The notes under the pieces were generated by a model. It made no database searches. It was not told where the DNA came from and worked only from the letters and a program-made list of their open reading frames with translations. 64,000 nt of DNA from Piscinibacter sp. GTDB lineage: Bacteria; Pseudomonadota; Gammaproteobacteria; Burkholderiales; Burkholderiaceae_C. Shown piece after piece: positions 16,865 through 26,443 of the stretch. The position numbers and the translations under genes were made by a program. Location of the stretch: the NCBI GenBank assembly GCA_019635485.1, contig JAHBZL010000007.1, positions 1 through 64,000 of the forward strand. Reading direction: 5' to 3'. Every line of letters starts with the position of its first letter. Position 1 is the stretch's first letter.

Positions 16865-17764
16865 TCAGTGGCCCGCGGCCAGGCGCGCCTGCACCTTGGC
16901 GCGCCAGTACAGCAGCGGGGCCAGCACCGCGAACACCGTCGACAGCATCACCACCGAAGCCGCCGACGCCAGGCCGATGTTGTTGCGCCCGAACAGGTGG
17001 TCGATGATGAACTTGGCCGGGACTTCGCTGGCGTCGCCGGGGCCGCCGCTGGTCATCACCACGACGACGTCGAAGGTGCGCACCAGCGCCACGGCGAGCA
17101 GCACCGAGGCGGTCGCGTAGGCCGGCCCGATCTGCGGCAGCACGACGCTCCAGTAGTAACGCGGCCGCGACACGCCGTCGAGGCGGGCGGCCTTCCACTG
17201 CTCCTCGTCGACCCCGCGCAGCGCGGCGAGGATGATGGCCATCGTCGTGCCGCTGCCCTGCCAGATCATCGCCAGGCCGATGGCATAGAGCACCCGGTCA
17301 GGCTGCACCGTCCAGTCGAGCGTGAAGCTGTCCCAGCCCATCTGGCGGAAGGCGTTCTGCAGGCCCAGGCCGGGATTGAACAGCCACTGCCAGACCAGCC
17401 CCGTGACGACGAAGCTCATCGCGTAGGGGTAGAGGAAGATGGTGCGGAACCAGCTTTCGGCGCGCACCTGCTGGTCGATGAAGATGGCCATCAGCGTGCC
17501 CAGCACCAGCACGCCGAGGATGTAGACCAGCGCGAGGATGCCGAGGTGGTTCAGCGAGACGATCCAGCGCTCGGTTTCGAACAGGCGCTCGTACTGCATC
17601 AGCCCGACCCAGTCGTCGCGCGGGAACAGCCGCGACGACGAGAGCGAGATGCGGATGCTCCACAGCACCGAGCCCACGTAGGCCAGCAGCGCCGTGACGG
17701 CCAGGGGCAGCAGCGCAGCGTGCAGCGCCAGGTTCAGGCGCCGCGGCCGTGCAGGACGAGCCAT
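16865..17764 (-). CDS. Sugar ABC transporter permease (MalF/UgpA type)
   Basis: 299 residues with six helices, starting LALHAALLPLAVTALLAYVG. The coupling motif is VDEEQWKAARLDGVSRPRYY. A conserved SLNHLGILALVYILGVLVLG helix and PYAMSFVVTGLVWQWLFNP follow the UgpA pattern. It forms the heterodimeric channel with the MalG-type subunit. A strong hairpin in the leader, between the binding-protein gene and this start, probably lowers its expression relative to the binding protein. Confidence 0.93.
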   Translation of the reverse strand: MARPARPRRLNLALHAALLPLAVTALLAYVGSVLWSIRISLSSSRLFPRDDWVGLMQYERLFETERWIVSLNHLGILALVYILGVLVLGTLMAIFIDQQVRAESWFRTIFLYPYAMSFVVTGLVWQWLFNPGLGLQNAFRQMGWDSFTLDWTVQPDRVLYAIGLAMIWQGSGTTMAIILAALRGVDEEQWKAARLDGVSRPRYYWSVVLPQIGPAYATASVLLAVALVRTFDVVVVMTSGGPGDASEVPAKFIIDHLFGRNNIGLASAASVVMLSTVFAVLAPLLYWRAKVQARLAAGH

Positions 17765-17826
17765 GTCGAATTCCTCGGTCGATGTCGCCGCACGGCGGCT
17801 TCCGGATCGGTCCGGACCGATTCACA

Positions 17827-17851
17827 CCCCGGAGCCGAGGCGGCTCCGGGG
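17827..17851. promoter_or_regulatory. Strong intercistronic hairpin between sugar-binding-protein and permease genes
   Basis: CCCCGGAGCC at 17827-17836 pairs perfectly with GGCTCCGGGG at 17842-17851 around the loop gaggc. It starts 10 bases after the binding-protein stop on the minus strand. No T-run follows on the transcribed side. As in the malE-malF gap, such hairpins protect the upstream message and keep the binding protein in excess over the permeases. Confidence 0.65.
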
Positions 17852-17861
17852 CCGGTCGCCT

Positions 17862-19085
17862 TCAGCGCTTGAGGGCGATGGCCATCGCCTTGATGGCGTC
17901 GTCGGTCGACTGGTCGGAGTTCCAGAACTTGCTGACCGCATCCTCGAACGCGCCCTTGGCGTCGGGGCTCAGCAGTTCGTTGTCGCTCTGCAGCAGGCGG
18001 TTTTCCTTGACCGCCTGCACGCCCTGCTGGGCGCAGATGTCCACCTTGCTGGTGTCGACGTCGGTGCGGATCGGGATCGAGCCCTTCTTGTTGTTGAAGG
18101 CGACCTGCACCGCCGGTGAGATCATCAGCTCGGCGAGCTTCTTCTGCGCCGCCGCGGTGTCCTTGTCCTTGCCCTTCGGGAACACGAACACGTCGCCGCC
18201 GATCGCGTACGGCATCTTCGGGCCTCCGGCCATGAAGCAGCCGTAGTCCTTGCCAGCGACCTTGTTGGCGTTGACGAACTCGCCCTTCGCCCAGTCGCCC
18301 ATCATCTGGAAGCCGGCCTTGCCCTGGATGACCATCGCCGTGGCGAGGTTCCAGTCGCGGCCCGGCGAGCCGGGATCGACGTAGGCCTTCAGCTTCTTGA
18401 AGCTTTCGACGGCCTTGCGGAAATCCGCCCCGGAGGCGTCCTTGTCCTTGAAGGTCTTGAGGTAGAGGTCGCGGCCGCCGACCGCCAGCAGCACGCCGCG
18501 GAAGGTGATGCCCTCCTGCCAGCCCTGGCCGCCCAGCGCCAATGCCGTCACCCCGGTGGCCTTGACCTTGTCCAGCGCCGCGAAGAACTCGTCCAGCGTG
18601 GTCGGATCCTTGGTGACACCCGCCTTGGCGAGCACCGCCTTGTTGTACCAGACCCAGTTCTCGTTGTGCAGGTTGACGGGCACCGCGTAGTAGTGGCCGT
18701 TGACCTTGACCGCGTTCTTGATCTTCTCGGGCAGGAGCTTGTCCCAGTTGCCCTTGGCGGCTACGTCGTCGAGGTTGTTCAGCAGGCCTTCCTTGATGAT
18801 CTCCTCGTACTGGCGGCCGTAGTTGTACTGGGCCGCGGTGGGCGGATCGCCGCCCATGGTGCGGTTGGCCATCACGGTGCGGGCCTGCGCGCCGCCGCCG
18901 CCGGCGATCGGCGTGTCGACCCAGGTGCCGCCGGCCTTCGTGTAGGCCGCGGCGAACTCCTTGATCGCGGCGGCCTCGCCGCCGGAAGTCCACCAGTGGA
19001 TCACTTCGGCCTTCTGGGCATGGGCCAGGCCGCTCAGGGCCAGGCCGGCGGCCAGCGCCATCGGCGCGAGGGGGCGGAACGTCAT
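17862..19085 (-). CDS. Sugar ABC transporter substrate-binding protein
   Basis: 407 residues. The signal peptide (MTFRPLAPMALAAGLALSGL, cut after AHA) precedes a family-1 extracellular solute-binding protein: AEVIHWWTSGGEAAAIKEFA, WVDTPIAGGGGAQARTV, and NGHYYAVPVNLHNENWVWYN, which carries the aromatic residues that stack on sugars. Its closest look is to glucose/glucoside-binding proteins of proteobacterial CUT1 systems. It would deliver an oligosaccharide or glucoside to the downstream permeases. The GH1 gene 41 bases upstream points to a beta-glucoside. Confidence 0.92.
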   Translation of the reverse strand: MTFRPLAPMALAAGLALSGLAHAQKAEVIHWWTSGGEAAAIKEFAAAYTKAGGTWVDTPIAGGGGAQARTVMANRTMGGDPPTAAQYNYGRQYEEIIKEGLLNNLDDVAAKGNWDKLLPEKIKNAVKVNGHYYAVPVNLHNENWVWYNKAVLAKAGVTKDPTTLDEFFAALDKVKATGVTALALGGQGWQEGITFRGVLLAVGGRDLYLKTFKDKDASGADFRKAVESFKKLKAYVDPGSPGRDWNLATAMVIQGKAGFQMMGDWAKGEFVNANKVAGKDYGCFMAGGPKMPYAIGGDVFVFPKGKDKDTAAAQKKLAELMISPAVQVAFNNKKGSIPIRTDVDTSKVDICAQQGVQAVKENRLLQSDNELLSPDAKGAFEDAVSKFWNSDQSTDDAIKAMAIALKR

Positions 19086-19126
19086 CGATGTCTCCTTCGT
19101 TGTGCAGGCCTCGTGGGCCACTGGAA

Positions 19127-20479
<1,353 letters not shown>

Positions 20480-20504
20480 GGCACGGAAACCCAAGAAATG
20501 CGGA

Positions 20505-20520
20505 TTGGAAGCGCTTCCAA
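20505..20520. promoter_or_regulatory. LacI-family operator, perfect 16-bp palindrome
   Basis: TTGGAAGCGCTTCCAA is fully self-complementary with the central CG dinucleotide typical of LacI/GalR-family operators. It lies 25 bases upstream of the beta-glucosidase start, where a bound repressor would block transcription of all nine minus-strand genes. The cognate protein is most likely the LacI encoded inside the operon. Confidence 0.8.
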
Positions 20521-20646
20521 CGCACGCATTGAACCAGTCCTGCGGGCGCTGGTCATCCGGAGGAACCCGGGCCTGCGTGAACCTTTGGCGCCCGCCGGCG
20601 TGACCGGGGCACCACTCGCCGGGCCCACTGCTAGACTGCGTCGACC

Positions 20647-21285
20647 ATGACGCCCGGCGCCCCGATCGACTATCCCGGCAACCTGTTCGTGGTGGCCGCG
20701 CCCAGCGGCGCCGGCAAGTCCAGCCTGGTCAAGGCGCTGCTGGAACTCGACTCGCACCTGATGGTGTCGGTCTCGCACACGACCCGCGCGCCGCGCGGCC
20801 AGGAGCAGTCCGGGCGCGAGTACCACTTCATCGGCGAGCCCGAGTTCCGCGCCAAGATCGAGCACGGCGACTTCTTCGAATGGGCCGAGGTGCACGGCAA
20901 CCTGTACGGCACCTCGCGCGCCGCGATCGAGGACTGCATCGCCCACGGGCAGGACGTGGTGCTGGAGATCGACTGGCAGGGCGCGCTGCAGATCAAGAAG
21001 CTGTTCGCGCACGCCGTGCTCATCTTCATCCTGCCGCCGAGCTGGGACGAACTGCGCCAGCGCCTGATGCGCCGCGGCGAGGACCATCCCGACGTGATCA
21101 GCACGCGCATGGCCAACGCACGCATCGAGGTGGCCCAGGCCCGGCACTTCGACTTCGTTATAATCAACGCTCTTTTCGAGACGGCGCTTTTCGACCTGAA
21201 GACCGTCGTCCACTCGCAGCGCCTCAAGTACGCTGCCCAGCGCCGCAACAAGTCCCAGGTGTTCAGCGCGCTGAACCTGATCTGA
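20647..21285 (+). CDS. gmk: Guanylate kinase
   Basis: 212 residues. It phosphorylates GMP to GDP. The P-loop is [20 protein letters not shown], followed by the GMP-binding segment [20 protein letters not shown] and [31 protein letters not shown] and the lid region ([16 protein letters not shown]) are standard. The gmk-rpoZ-spoT order is the usual proteobacterial one. A TATAAT inside the 3' part may serve rpoZ. TAGACT at 20632-20637 could be the -10 element of its own promoter, but no good -35 is seen. Confidence 0.97.
   Translation: MTPGAPIDYPGNLFVVAAPSGAGKSSLVKALLELDSHLMVSVSHTTRAPRGQEQSGREYHFIGEPEFRAKIEHGDFFEWAEVHGNLYGTSRAAIEDCIAHGQDVVLEIDWQGALQIKKLFAHAVLIFILPPSWDELRQRLMRRGEDHPDVISTRMANARIEVAQARHFDFVIINALFETALFDLKTVVHSQRLKYAAQRRNKSQVFSALNLI
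21159..21164 (+). promoter_or_regulatory. Possible internal -10 element for rpoZ-spoT within gmk
   Basis: A perfect TATAAT occurs within the gmk codons GTT ATA ATC (Val-Ile-Ile). GTT and especially ATA are rare in this GC-rich genome, so the hexamer may be kept by selection for promoter function rather than for protein. It lies about 135 bases before the rpoZ start. No TTGACA-like -35 is present at 16-18 bases spacing, so strength is uncertain. Confidence 0.4.
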
Positions 21286-21299
21286 TCCCCGGAGCACGC

Positions 21300-21503
21300 A
21301 TGGCCCGCATCACCGTCGAAGACTGCCTGCAGAAGATCCCGAACCGTTTCCAGCTCGTGCTCGCTGCCACCTACCGTGCGCGCATGCTGAGCCAGGGCCA
21401 CGCGCCGAAGATCGAGACCAAGAACAAGCCCGGCGTCACCGCGCTGCGCGAGATCGCCGCCGGCGAAGTGGGCGTCGAGATGCTGCGCAAGGTTCCCGTC
21501 TGA
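21300..21503 (+). CDS. rpoZ: RNA polymerase omega subunit
   Basis: 67 residues, typical length. [20 protein letters not shown] and [12 protein letters not shown], followed by [20 protein letters not shown], match RpoZ along its length. It helps assemble the beta-prime subunit and mediates ppGpp effects on RNA polymerase, which makes its position just before spoT meaningful. The ATG follows GGAG. Confidence 0.96.
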   Translation: MARITVEDCLQKIPNRFQLVLAATYRARMLSQGHAPKIETKNKPGVTALREIAAGEVGVEMLRKVPV

Positions 21504-21571
21504 GCGCCTAGCGCCACCTCTCATCTCCCTGCCCCTGCGGGCCCCGAGGGCGGCCTGCTAAATTCGCGGAC

Positions 21572-23848
21572 ATGGGCGCCCGCTCCCCCGATGCTCTGCG
21601 TGACCCGGCCACTGCGCCGGGACGCCGTGGCACAGGTGCGCCCAAGCCCGGCGCGGCCGACACCTCCGCGGCCTCCTTCGCGGCGCTGACCGCCAAGCTC
21701 GACTACCTCGACGCCGCCGACGTCAAGCGGGTGCGCGACGCCTACCGCTTCGCCGACGAGGCGCATCTCGGGCAGTTCCGCGCCAGCGGCGAGCCCTACA
21801 TCACGCACCCGATCGCGGTGGCCGGCCTGTGCGCCGACTGGAAGCTCGACGTGCAGGCCATCATGGCCGCGCTGATGCACGACGCGATGGAGGACTGCGG
21901 CATCGCCAAGAGCGAGCTGATCGAGCGCTTCGGCGCACCGACCGCGGATCTCGTCGACGGCCTGACGAAACTCGACAAGCTGCGCTTCTCGACCCGCGAG
22001 GAGTCGCAGGCCGAGTCGTTCCGCAAGATGCTGCTGGCGATGGCGCGCGACGTGCGGGTCATCCTGATCAAGCTCGCCGACCGCTTGCACAACATGCGCA
22101 CGATGGAGGCGATGGTGCCCTCCAAGCGCGTGCGCATCGCCGGCGAGACGCTCGAGATCTACGCGCCGATCGCGCACCGGCTCGGCCTGAACCAGACCTA
22201 CCGCGAGCTGCAGGAGCTCTCGTTCCAGCACCTGCGCCCGTGGCGGCACGGTGCGCTGTCCAAGGCGGTGCTGAAGGCCCGCGGCTACCGGCGCGACGTG
22301 GTCGAGCGCATCCAGCGCGAAGTCGAGAAGGCCTTCGCCGGCTCCAAGCTCGCGGTGCAGGTCTACGGCCGCGAGAAGACGATCTACTCGATCTACCGCA
22401 AGATGCGCGAGAAGCACCTGAGCTTCGCCCAGGTCAACGACATCTTCGGCTTCCGCATCGTCGTGCCGACGCTGCACGAGTGCTACCTGGCGATGGGCGT
22501 GCTGCACCAGCTGTACAAGCCGCAACCGGGGCGCTTCAAGGATTACATCGCGATCCCGAAGGCGAACGGCTACCAGTCGCTGCACACCACGCTGGTCAGC
22601 CCGCTCGGCACCGCGGTGGAGTTCCAGATCCGCACCGAGCAGATGCACGCGGTGGCCGAGAAGGGCATCGCGGCACACTGGATGTACAAGTCCAAGGGCG
22701 CCGGCGGCAACCACGCGCAGGACGCGCAGCGGCTGGGCGCGATGTGGCTGCAGAGCCTGCTGGACATCCAGGACGAGACACGCGACGCGAGCGAATTCCT
22801 CGAACACGTCAAGATCGACCTGTTCCCGGACGCGATCTACGTCTTCACGCCGAAGTCCAAGATCCTCGCGCTGCCCAAGGGCGCGACGCCGGTGGACTTC
22901 GCCTACGCGATTCACTCCGACGTCGGCGACCGCTGCGTCGCGGCCAAGGTCAACGGCGAGCCGGTCGCGCTGCGCACCGAGCTGCACAGCGGCGACGTGG
23001 TCGAGATCGTCAGCGCGCCGAACGCGCGCCCGAACCCCGCCTGGCTGAACTTCGTGCGCACCGGCCGCGCGCGCTCGAAGATCCGCCACTACCTGAAGAC
23101 GCTCGAGCAGGAGGAGTCGCAGGACCTGGGCGAGAAGATGCTCGCGCAGGCGCTGCGCGCCGAAGGCCTGCAGCTGCCCGGCGACGGCGAGGAACACGCC
23201 GCGCTGTGGCAGCAGGTGACCCGCTGGAGCGGCAACCGCACGCGCGCCGAACTGCTCACCGACATCGGCCTGGGCCGCAAGATCGCCAGCATTGTCGCCA
23301 AGCGCGTGGCGCGCCTGATGGCCGAGGGCGGCCAGCGCCCCGACGCGCTGACGCTGACGATGGGCCGCTACGCCAGCGACGACAGCACGCCGCTGCAGGG
23401 CATGGTGCTGATCGACGGCAGCGAAGGCGCCTCGGTGCAGCTGGCCGCCTGCTGCCGCCCGATCCCCGGCGACGCGATCGTCGGCTACCTCGGCCGCGGC
23501 GAGGGGCTGACCGTGCACACCGCCGAATGCAGCGTCGGCAAGCGCCTGTTCGAGCGCGACAGCGAACGCTGGATGACGGTCGAATGGGCCGAGCAGCCGA
23601 CACGCGCGTTCGAGACCGCGGTCACCGTGCTGCTGAAGAACGGCAAGGGCGTGCTGGCCGAGGTGGCCTCGGCGGTGGCCTCGGCGGAGGCCGACATCAC
23701 CCATATCGACATGGGCGACGAACGCGCCGCGACGACCAGCGAGCTCAAGCTGCTACTGTCGGTGCGCGACCGCCTGCACCTCGCCGAGGTGATGCGCACG
23801 CTGAAGCGGACCAACGCCGTGCTGCGCGTCGCGCGCGTCAAGCCGTAG
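21572..23848 (+). CDS. spoT: Bifunctional (p)ppGpp synthetase/hydrolase SpoT
   Basis: 758 residues; the first 35 or so are a variable Ala/Pro-rich extension. The hydrolase HD domain (about 60-210) has ITHPIAVAGL and the HDAMEDC motif, so hydrolase activity looks intact. The synthetase domain (about 270-400) has DIFGFRIVVPTLHECYLAMG and DYIAIPKANGYQSLHTTLV. TGS (about 425-485; AIYVFTPKSKILALPKGATP), a helical/zinc-finger-like region (AACCRPIPGDAIVGYL) and a C-terminal ACT domain follow. It balances ppGpp in nutrient stress. Its stop overlaps the tail of the convergent GNAT gene by 11 bases. TAAATT at 21559-21564 could be a -10 element. Confidence 0.97.
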   Translation: MGARSPDALRDPATAPGRRGTGAPKPGAADTSAASFAALTAKLDYLDAADVKRVRDAYRFADEAHLGQFRASGEPYITHPIAVAGLCADWKLDVQAIMAALMHDAMEDCGIAKSELIERFGAPTADLVDGLTKLDKLRFSTREESQAESFRKMLLAMARDVRVILIKLADRLHNMRTMEAMVPSKRVRIAGETLEIYAPIAHRLGLNQTYRELQELSFQHLRPWRHGALSKAVLKARGYRRDVVERIQREVEKAFAGSKLAVQVYGREKTIYSIYRKMREKHLSFAQVNDIFGFRIVVPTLHECYLAMGVLHQLYKPQPGRFKDYIAIPKANGYQSLHTTLVSPLGTAVEFQIRTEQMHAVAEKGIAAHWMYKSKGAGGNHAQDAQRLGAMWLQSLLDIQDETRDASEFLEHVKIDLFPDAIYVFTPKSKILALPKGATPVDFAYAIHSDVGDRCVAAKVNGEPVALRTELHSGDVVEIVSAPNARPNPAWLNFVRTGRARSKIRHYLKTLEQEESQDLGEKMLAQALRAEGLQLPGDGEEHAALWQQVTRWSGNRTRAELLTDIGLGRKIASIVAKRVARLMAEGGQRPDALTLTMGRYASDDSTPLQGMVLIDGSEGASVQLAACCRPIPGDAIVGYLGRGEGLTVHTAECSVGKRLFERDSERWMTVEWAEQPTRAFETAVTVLLKNGKGVLAEVASAVASAEADITHIDMGDERAATTSELKLLLSVRDRLHLAEVMRTLKRTNAVLRVARVKP

Positions 23849-24383
23849 CCGGCGGCACCGGGCCGACCAGCACGCGGTCGGTCTGCCGGTCCGGGCCGAC
23901 CCAGAACACCGTGCTGCCGCGGTCGACGAAGCCCTGCTTCGCGTAGAACGCGATCGCGCGCGGGTTGCGCTCCCAGACGCTGAGCCACAGGAACCGGGCA
24001 CCGAACGCGCGCGCCGCGTCCCGCACCGCCGCCATCAGTTCGCCCGCCACGCCGCGGCCCTGCGCCGGGCGATCGACGTAGAAGCGGTGCAGCTCGATGC
24101 AGTCGGCCTGCGCCACGCTCGCGGGCGGCGGCCGGCAGCGCACCTGCGCATAACCCACCAGCACCTCGCCGCGGCAGGCCAGCAGCGTCGCCACCTGCGG
24201 GTCGGCCAGCTCGCGCGACTGCTGCGCCTCGCCGTAGGACGCCGCGAGGTGGGCCTGCATGTCCTCCGGCCGGTTGTCCGCCCCGAAGGTCTCCTCGAAG
24301 GTGCGCGCCGCGAAGGCCGCCAGTGCGGCTGCATCGCCCGGCTGGGCGCGGCGGATGTGACAGACGTCCGGAAGGGGCGGCAT
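23838..24383 (-). CDS. GNAT-family N-acetyltransferase
   Basis: 181 residues. CHIRRAQPGDAAALAAFAAR opens the fold, CIELHRFYVDRPAQGRGVAG contains the acetyl-CoA pyrophosphate loop (Q/RGxGxA type), and LWLSVWERNPRAIAFYAKQG is the typical C-terminal beta-bulge and helix. The variant with FEETFGADNRPEDM near the N-terminus is common among proteobacterial GNATs of unknown substrate, possibly polyamines or amino acids. It ends tail to tail with spoT. Confidence 0.88.
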   Translation of the reverse strand: MPPLPDVCHIRRAQPGDAAALAAFAARTFEETFGADNRPEDMQAHLAASYGEAQQSRELADPQVATLLACRGEVLVGYAQVRCRPPPASVAQADCIELHRFYVDRPAQGRGVAGELMAAVRDAARAFGARFLWLSVWERNPRAIAFYAKQGFVDRGSTVFWVGPDRQTDRVLVGPVPPATA

Positions 24384-24526
24384 GAGGAAAGTGGTGATCG
24401 GCGGCGGGAATCGGGGCCGAGATTGTCGCGTCTTGACCCGGATGGCGAGCAGGGCGCCTCATTGGTGGCAATATTTTATCCGGATGATATTGACAGGTAA
24501 ATTTCACCCGGGCCAAAATAGTCGCC
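24384..24526. promoter_or_regulatory. AT-rich divergent promoter region
   Basis: The gap between the divergent GNAT and DUF2239 genes contains an AT-rich island (24468-24520) unusual for this genome. TTGGTG at 24462-24467 and TGATAT at 24485-24490 are spaced by 17 bases and could promote the plus-strand gene. A perfect TTGACA occurs at 24490-24495 and the palindrome ATCCGGAT at 24478-24485. Which elements act cannot be decided by eye. Confidence 0.4.
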
Positions 24527-25147
24527 ATGACACACTTTTCCTCCACCGACACCCCGGTCACCCCCGCCTGCACGGCCTTCGACGGCATGCGCCGGCTGGC
24601 AGGCGGCACGCGGGTCGCCGTCGCCCAGGCCCTCGCCGCCGCGCAGCGAGAGGGTCGGCCCGGGCCCCTGCTGGTGTTCGACGACCGCAGCGGCGAGCAG
24701 ATCGACCTCGATACACGCGGCAGCGACCGCGACATCCAGGCGCGTTATGGCACCGCCGACGGCCCGCCGCCGGACGACGCGTCGCCCCGGCGCGGCCGGG
24801 GCCGGCCGCGGCTCGGCGTCGTCGCGCGCGAGGTGACACTGCTGCCGCGCCACTGGGAGTGGCTCGCGGCCCAGCCCGGCGGCGCCTCGGTCGCGCTGCG
24901 GCGGCTGGTCGAGGCGGCGCGCAAGGCCACCCCCGACCGGGCCGAGGCGCGCCGCCGGCACGAGCGCGCCTACCGCTTCATGGCCGCGATCGCCGGCGAC
25001 CTGGCCGGCTTCGAGGAGGCCTGCCGCGCGCTGTTCGCCGATGACCGGCCCCGCTTCGAGGCCGAGACCGGCGCCTGGCCGCCCGACGTGCGCCAGCACG
25101 CCCTGCAGCTCGCCTTCGAACCGGCCAATGCGACCCCCACCCCCTGA
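24527..25147 (+). CDS. DUF2239-family protein
   Basis: 206 residues. It begins with a conserved CTAFDGMRRLAGGTRVAVAQ block, then LLVFDDRSGEQIDLDTRGSD, an Arg/Gly hinge (RRGRGRPRLG) and LGVVAREVTLLPRHWEWLAA, and ends in a helical part (YRFMAAIAGDLAGFEEACRA). This is the layout of DUF2239 proteins, whose function is not known. The hinge resembles an AT-hook and the second half looks like a small DNA-associated domain, but binding is untested. Likely transcribed from the AT-rich gap upstream. Confidence 0.8.
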   Translation: MTHFSSTDTPVTPACTAFDGMRRLAGGTRVAVAQALAAAQREGRPGPLLVFDDRSGEQIDLDTRGSDRDIQARYGTADGPPPDDASPRRGRGRPRLGVVAREVTLLPRHWEWLAAQPGGASVALRRLVEAARKATPDRAEARRRHERAYRFMAAIAGDLAGFEEACRALFADDRPRFEAETGAWPPDVRQHALQLAFEPANATPTP

Positions 25148-25160
25148 TCTGGAGCCCTCG

Positions 25161-26420
25161 ATGAGCATGTCCACCGCGGCCGAGCCGGCCGCCCTGCCCT
25201 TCCACCTGAGCGGCAACTTCGCGCCGGTGCCCGACGAAACCGACCTCGAGGACCTCGAGGTGATCGGCCGCCTGCCCGGCCACCTGAGTGGCAGCTATCT
25301 GCGCAACGGCCCCAATCCGCGGCATGGTCCGACGCCGCACTGGTTCCTCGGCCAGGGCATGCTGCATGCCATCCGCCTCGACGGCGGGCGCGCCCGTGGC
25401 TACCGCAATCGCTGGGTGGATGCGCCGACCACGGCCAACACCAGCATCGTGCGCCACGCCGGCCGGCTGCTGACGCTGGCCGAAACCACCGCCCCGGTCG
25501 AGGTCGATGCGGCGCTGCGCACGCGGGGCCGCTTCGATTTCGGCGGCGGCCTGACCCGCGGCATGACGGCGCATCCGAAGACCTGCCCGCTCACCGGCGA
25601 ACTGCGCTTCTTCACCTACGCGCTGGAGGCGCCGCACCTCGTCTACTACCGCGCCGACGCGGACGGCGTGCTGCAGCAGGCGGAGCCGATCGCGGTCGGT
25701 AGCCCGACCTACATGCACGACTTCGCGATCACCGAACACCACTCCGTGTTCTTCGACATGCCCGTGCTGTACCGCGGATGGCGCGACCCCGAGCCGATCC
25801 GCTGGGACCCGTCCTACGGCGCGCGCCTGGGCGTGCTGCCGCGCGCCGGGCGCGGCGACGAGGTGCGCTGGTTCGAGGTCGAGCCCGGCAGCATCGGCCA
25901 CACGGTCAATGCCTGGGAGGACAGCTCGACCATCGTGCTGGACGTCGTGCGCGCGGCGCACCCCGACGCCCCGACCTGCCTGTACCGCTACGAACTGGAC
26001 CTGGCACGCGGCAGCGTGCACGAGCGCGCGCTGGACAGTCGTCACGTGGAGTTCCCGCGCATCGACGAGCGCCGCACCGGGCGCTGCCACCGGCACGCCT
26101 TCGCGCTCGAACTCGGCGCCTTCGTGAACGGCGCGCCGACGCAGACCGTGCTGCGCCGCTACGAGCTCGCGAGCGGCCGCAGCACGGCGCACGACTTCGG
26201 CCCCGGCCGTGTCGGCGGCGAAGCGGTGTTCGTGCCGGCCGGGCCGGATGCGGGCGAAGGCGAAGGCCACCTGCTGATGCTCGTGCACGACGCGGCACGC
26301 GGCGCGAGCGAACTGCTGGTGCTGGACGCGACCGACCTCGCCGCCCCGCCGGTGGCCAGCGTGCGCCTGCCGCGGCGCGTGCCGTTCGGCATCCACGGCC
26401 AGTGGTTCGACGGGATCTGA
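25161..26420 (+). CDS. Carotenoid oxygenase (carotenoid/stilbene cleavage dioxygenase family)
   Basis: 419 residues. The four iron-ligand His regions of the seven-bladed propeller are visible: TRGMTAHPKT, YMHDFAITEHH, SIGHTVNAWED and the final PFGIHGQWFDG. The N-terminal LPGHLSGSYLRNGPNPRHGP, leading to GQGMLHAIRLDGG, is the family entrance motif. Such enzymes split a double bond in apocarotenoids, lignostilbenes or related phenylpropenoids using Fe(II) and O2. No signal peptide. It starts 13 bases after the DUF2239 gene with GGAG upstream. The substrate cannot be told; no carotenoid genes are near. Confidence 0.93.
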   Translation: MSMSTAAEPAALPFHLSGNFAPVPDETDLEDLEVIGRLPGHLSGSYLRNGPNPRHGPTPHWFLGQGMLHAIRLDGGRARGYRNRWVDAPTTANTSIVRHAGRLLTLAETTAPVEVDAALRTRGRFDFGGGLTRGMTAHPKTCPLTGELRFFTYALEAPHLVYYRADADGVLQQAEPIAVGSPTYMHDFAITEHHSVFFDMPVLYRGWRDPEPIRWDPSYGARLGVLPRAGRGDEVRWFEVEPGSIGHTVNAWEDSSTIVLDVVRAAHPDAPTCLYRYELDLARGSVHERALDSRHVEFPRIDERRTGRCHRHAFALELGAFVNGAPTQTVLRRYELASGRSTAHDFGPGRVGGEAVFVPAGPDAGEGEGHLLMLVHDAARGASELLVLDATDLAAPPVASVRLPRRVPFGIHGQWFDGI

Positions 26421-26439
26421 CGCGCGGGATCTGACGCGC
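26412..26439 (+). repeat. 14-bp tandem duplication over a stop codon
   Basis: GGGATCTGACGCGC occurs twice in direct succession (26412-26425 and 26426-26439). The first copy holds the carotenoid oxygenase stop TGA. The duplication fills almost the whole convergent gap before the greB stop, and looks like a recent replication slip. Confidence 0.85.
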
Positions 26440-26443
26440 CGGC

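Noticed and set aside
24490-24518. Consensus TTGACA at 24490-24495 as the main -35 of the DUF2239 gene
   Set aside because: The bases 16-18 further on (ccaaaa) are a poor -10 and transcription would begin at the start codon itself; the upstream pair is at least as good.
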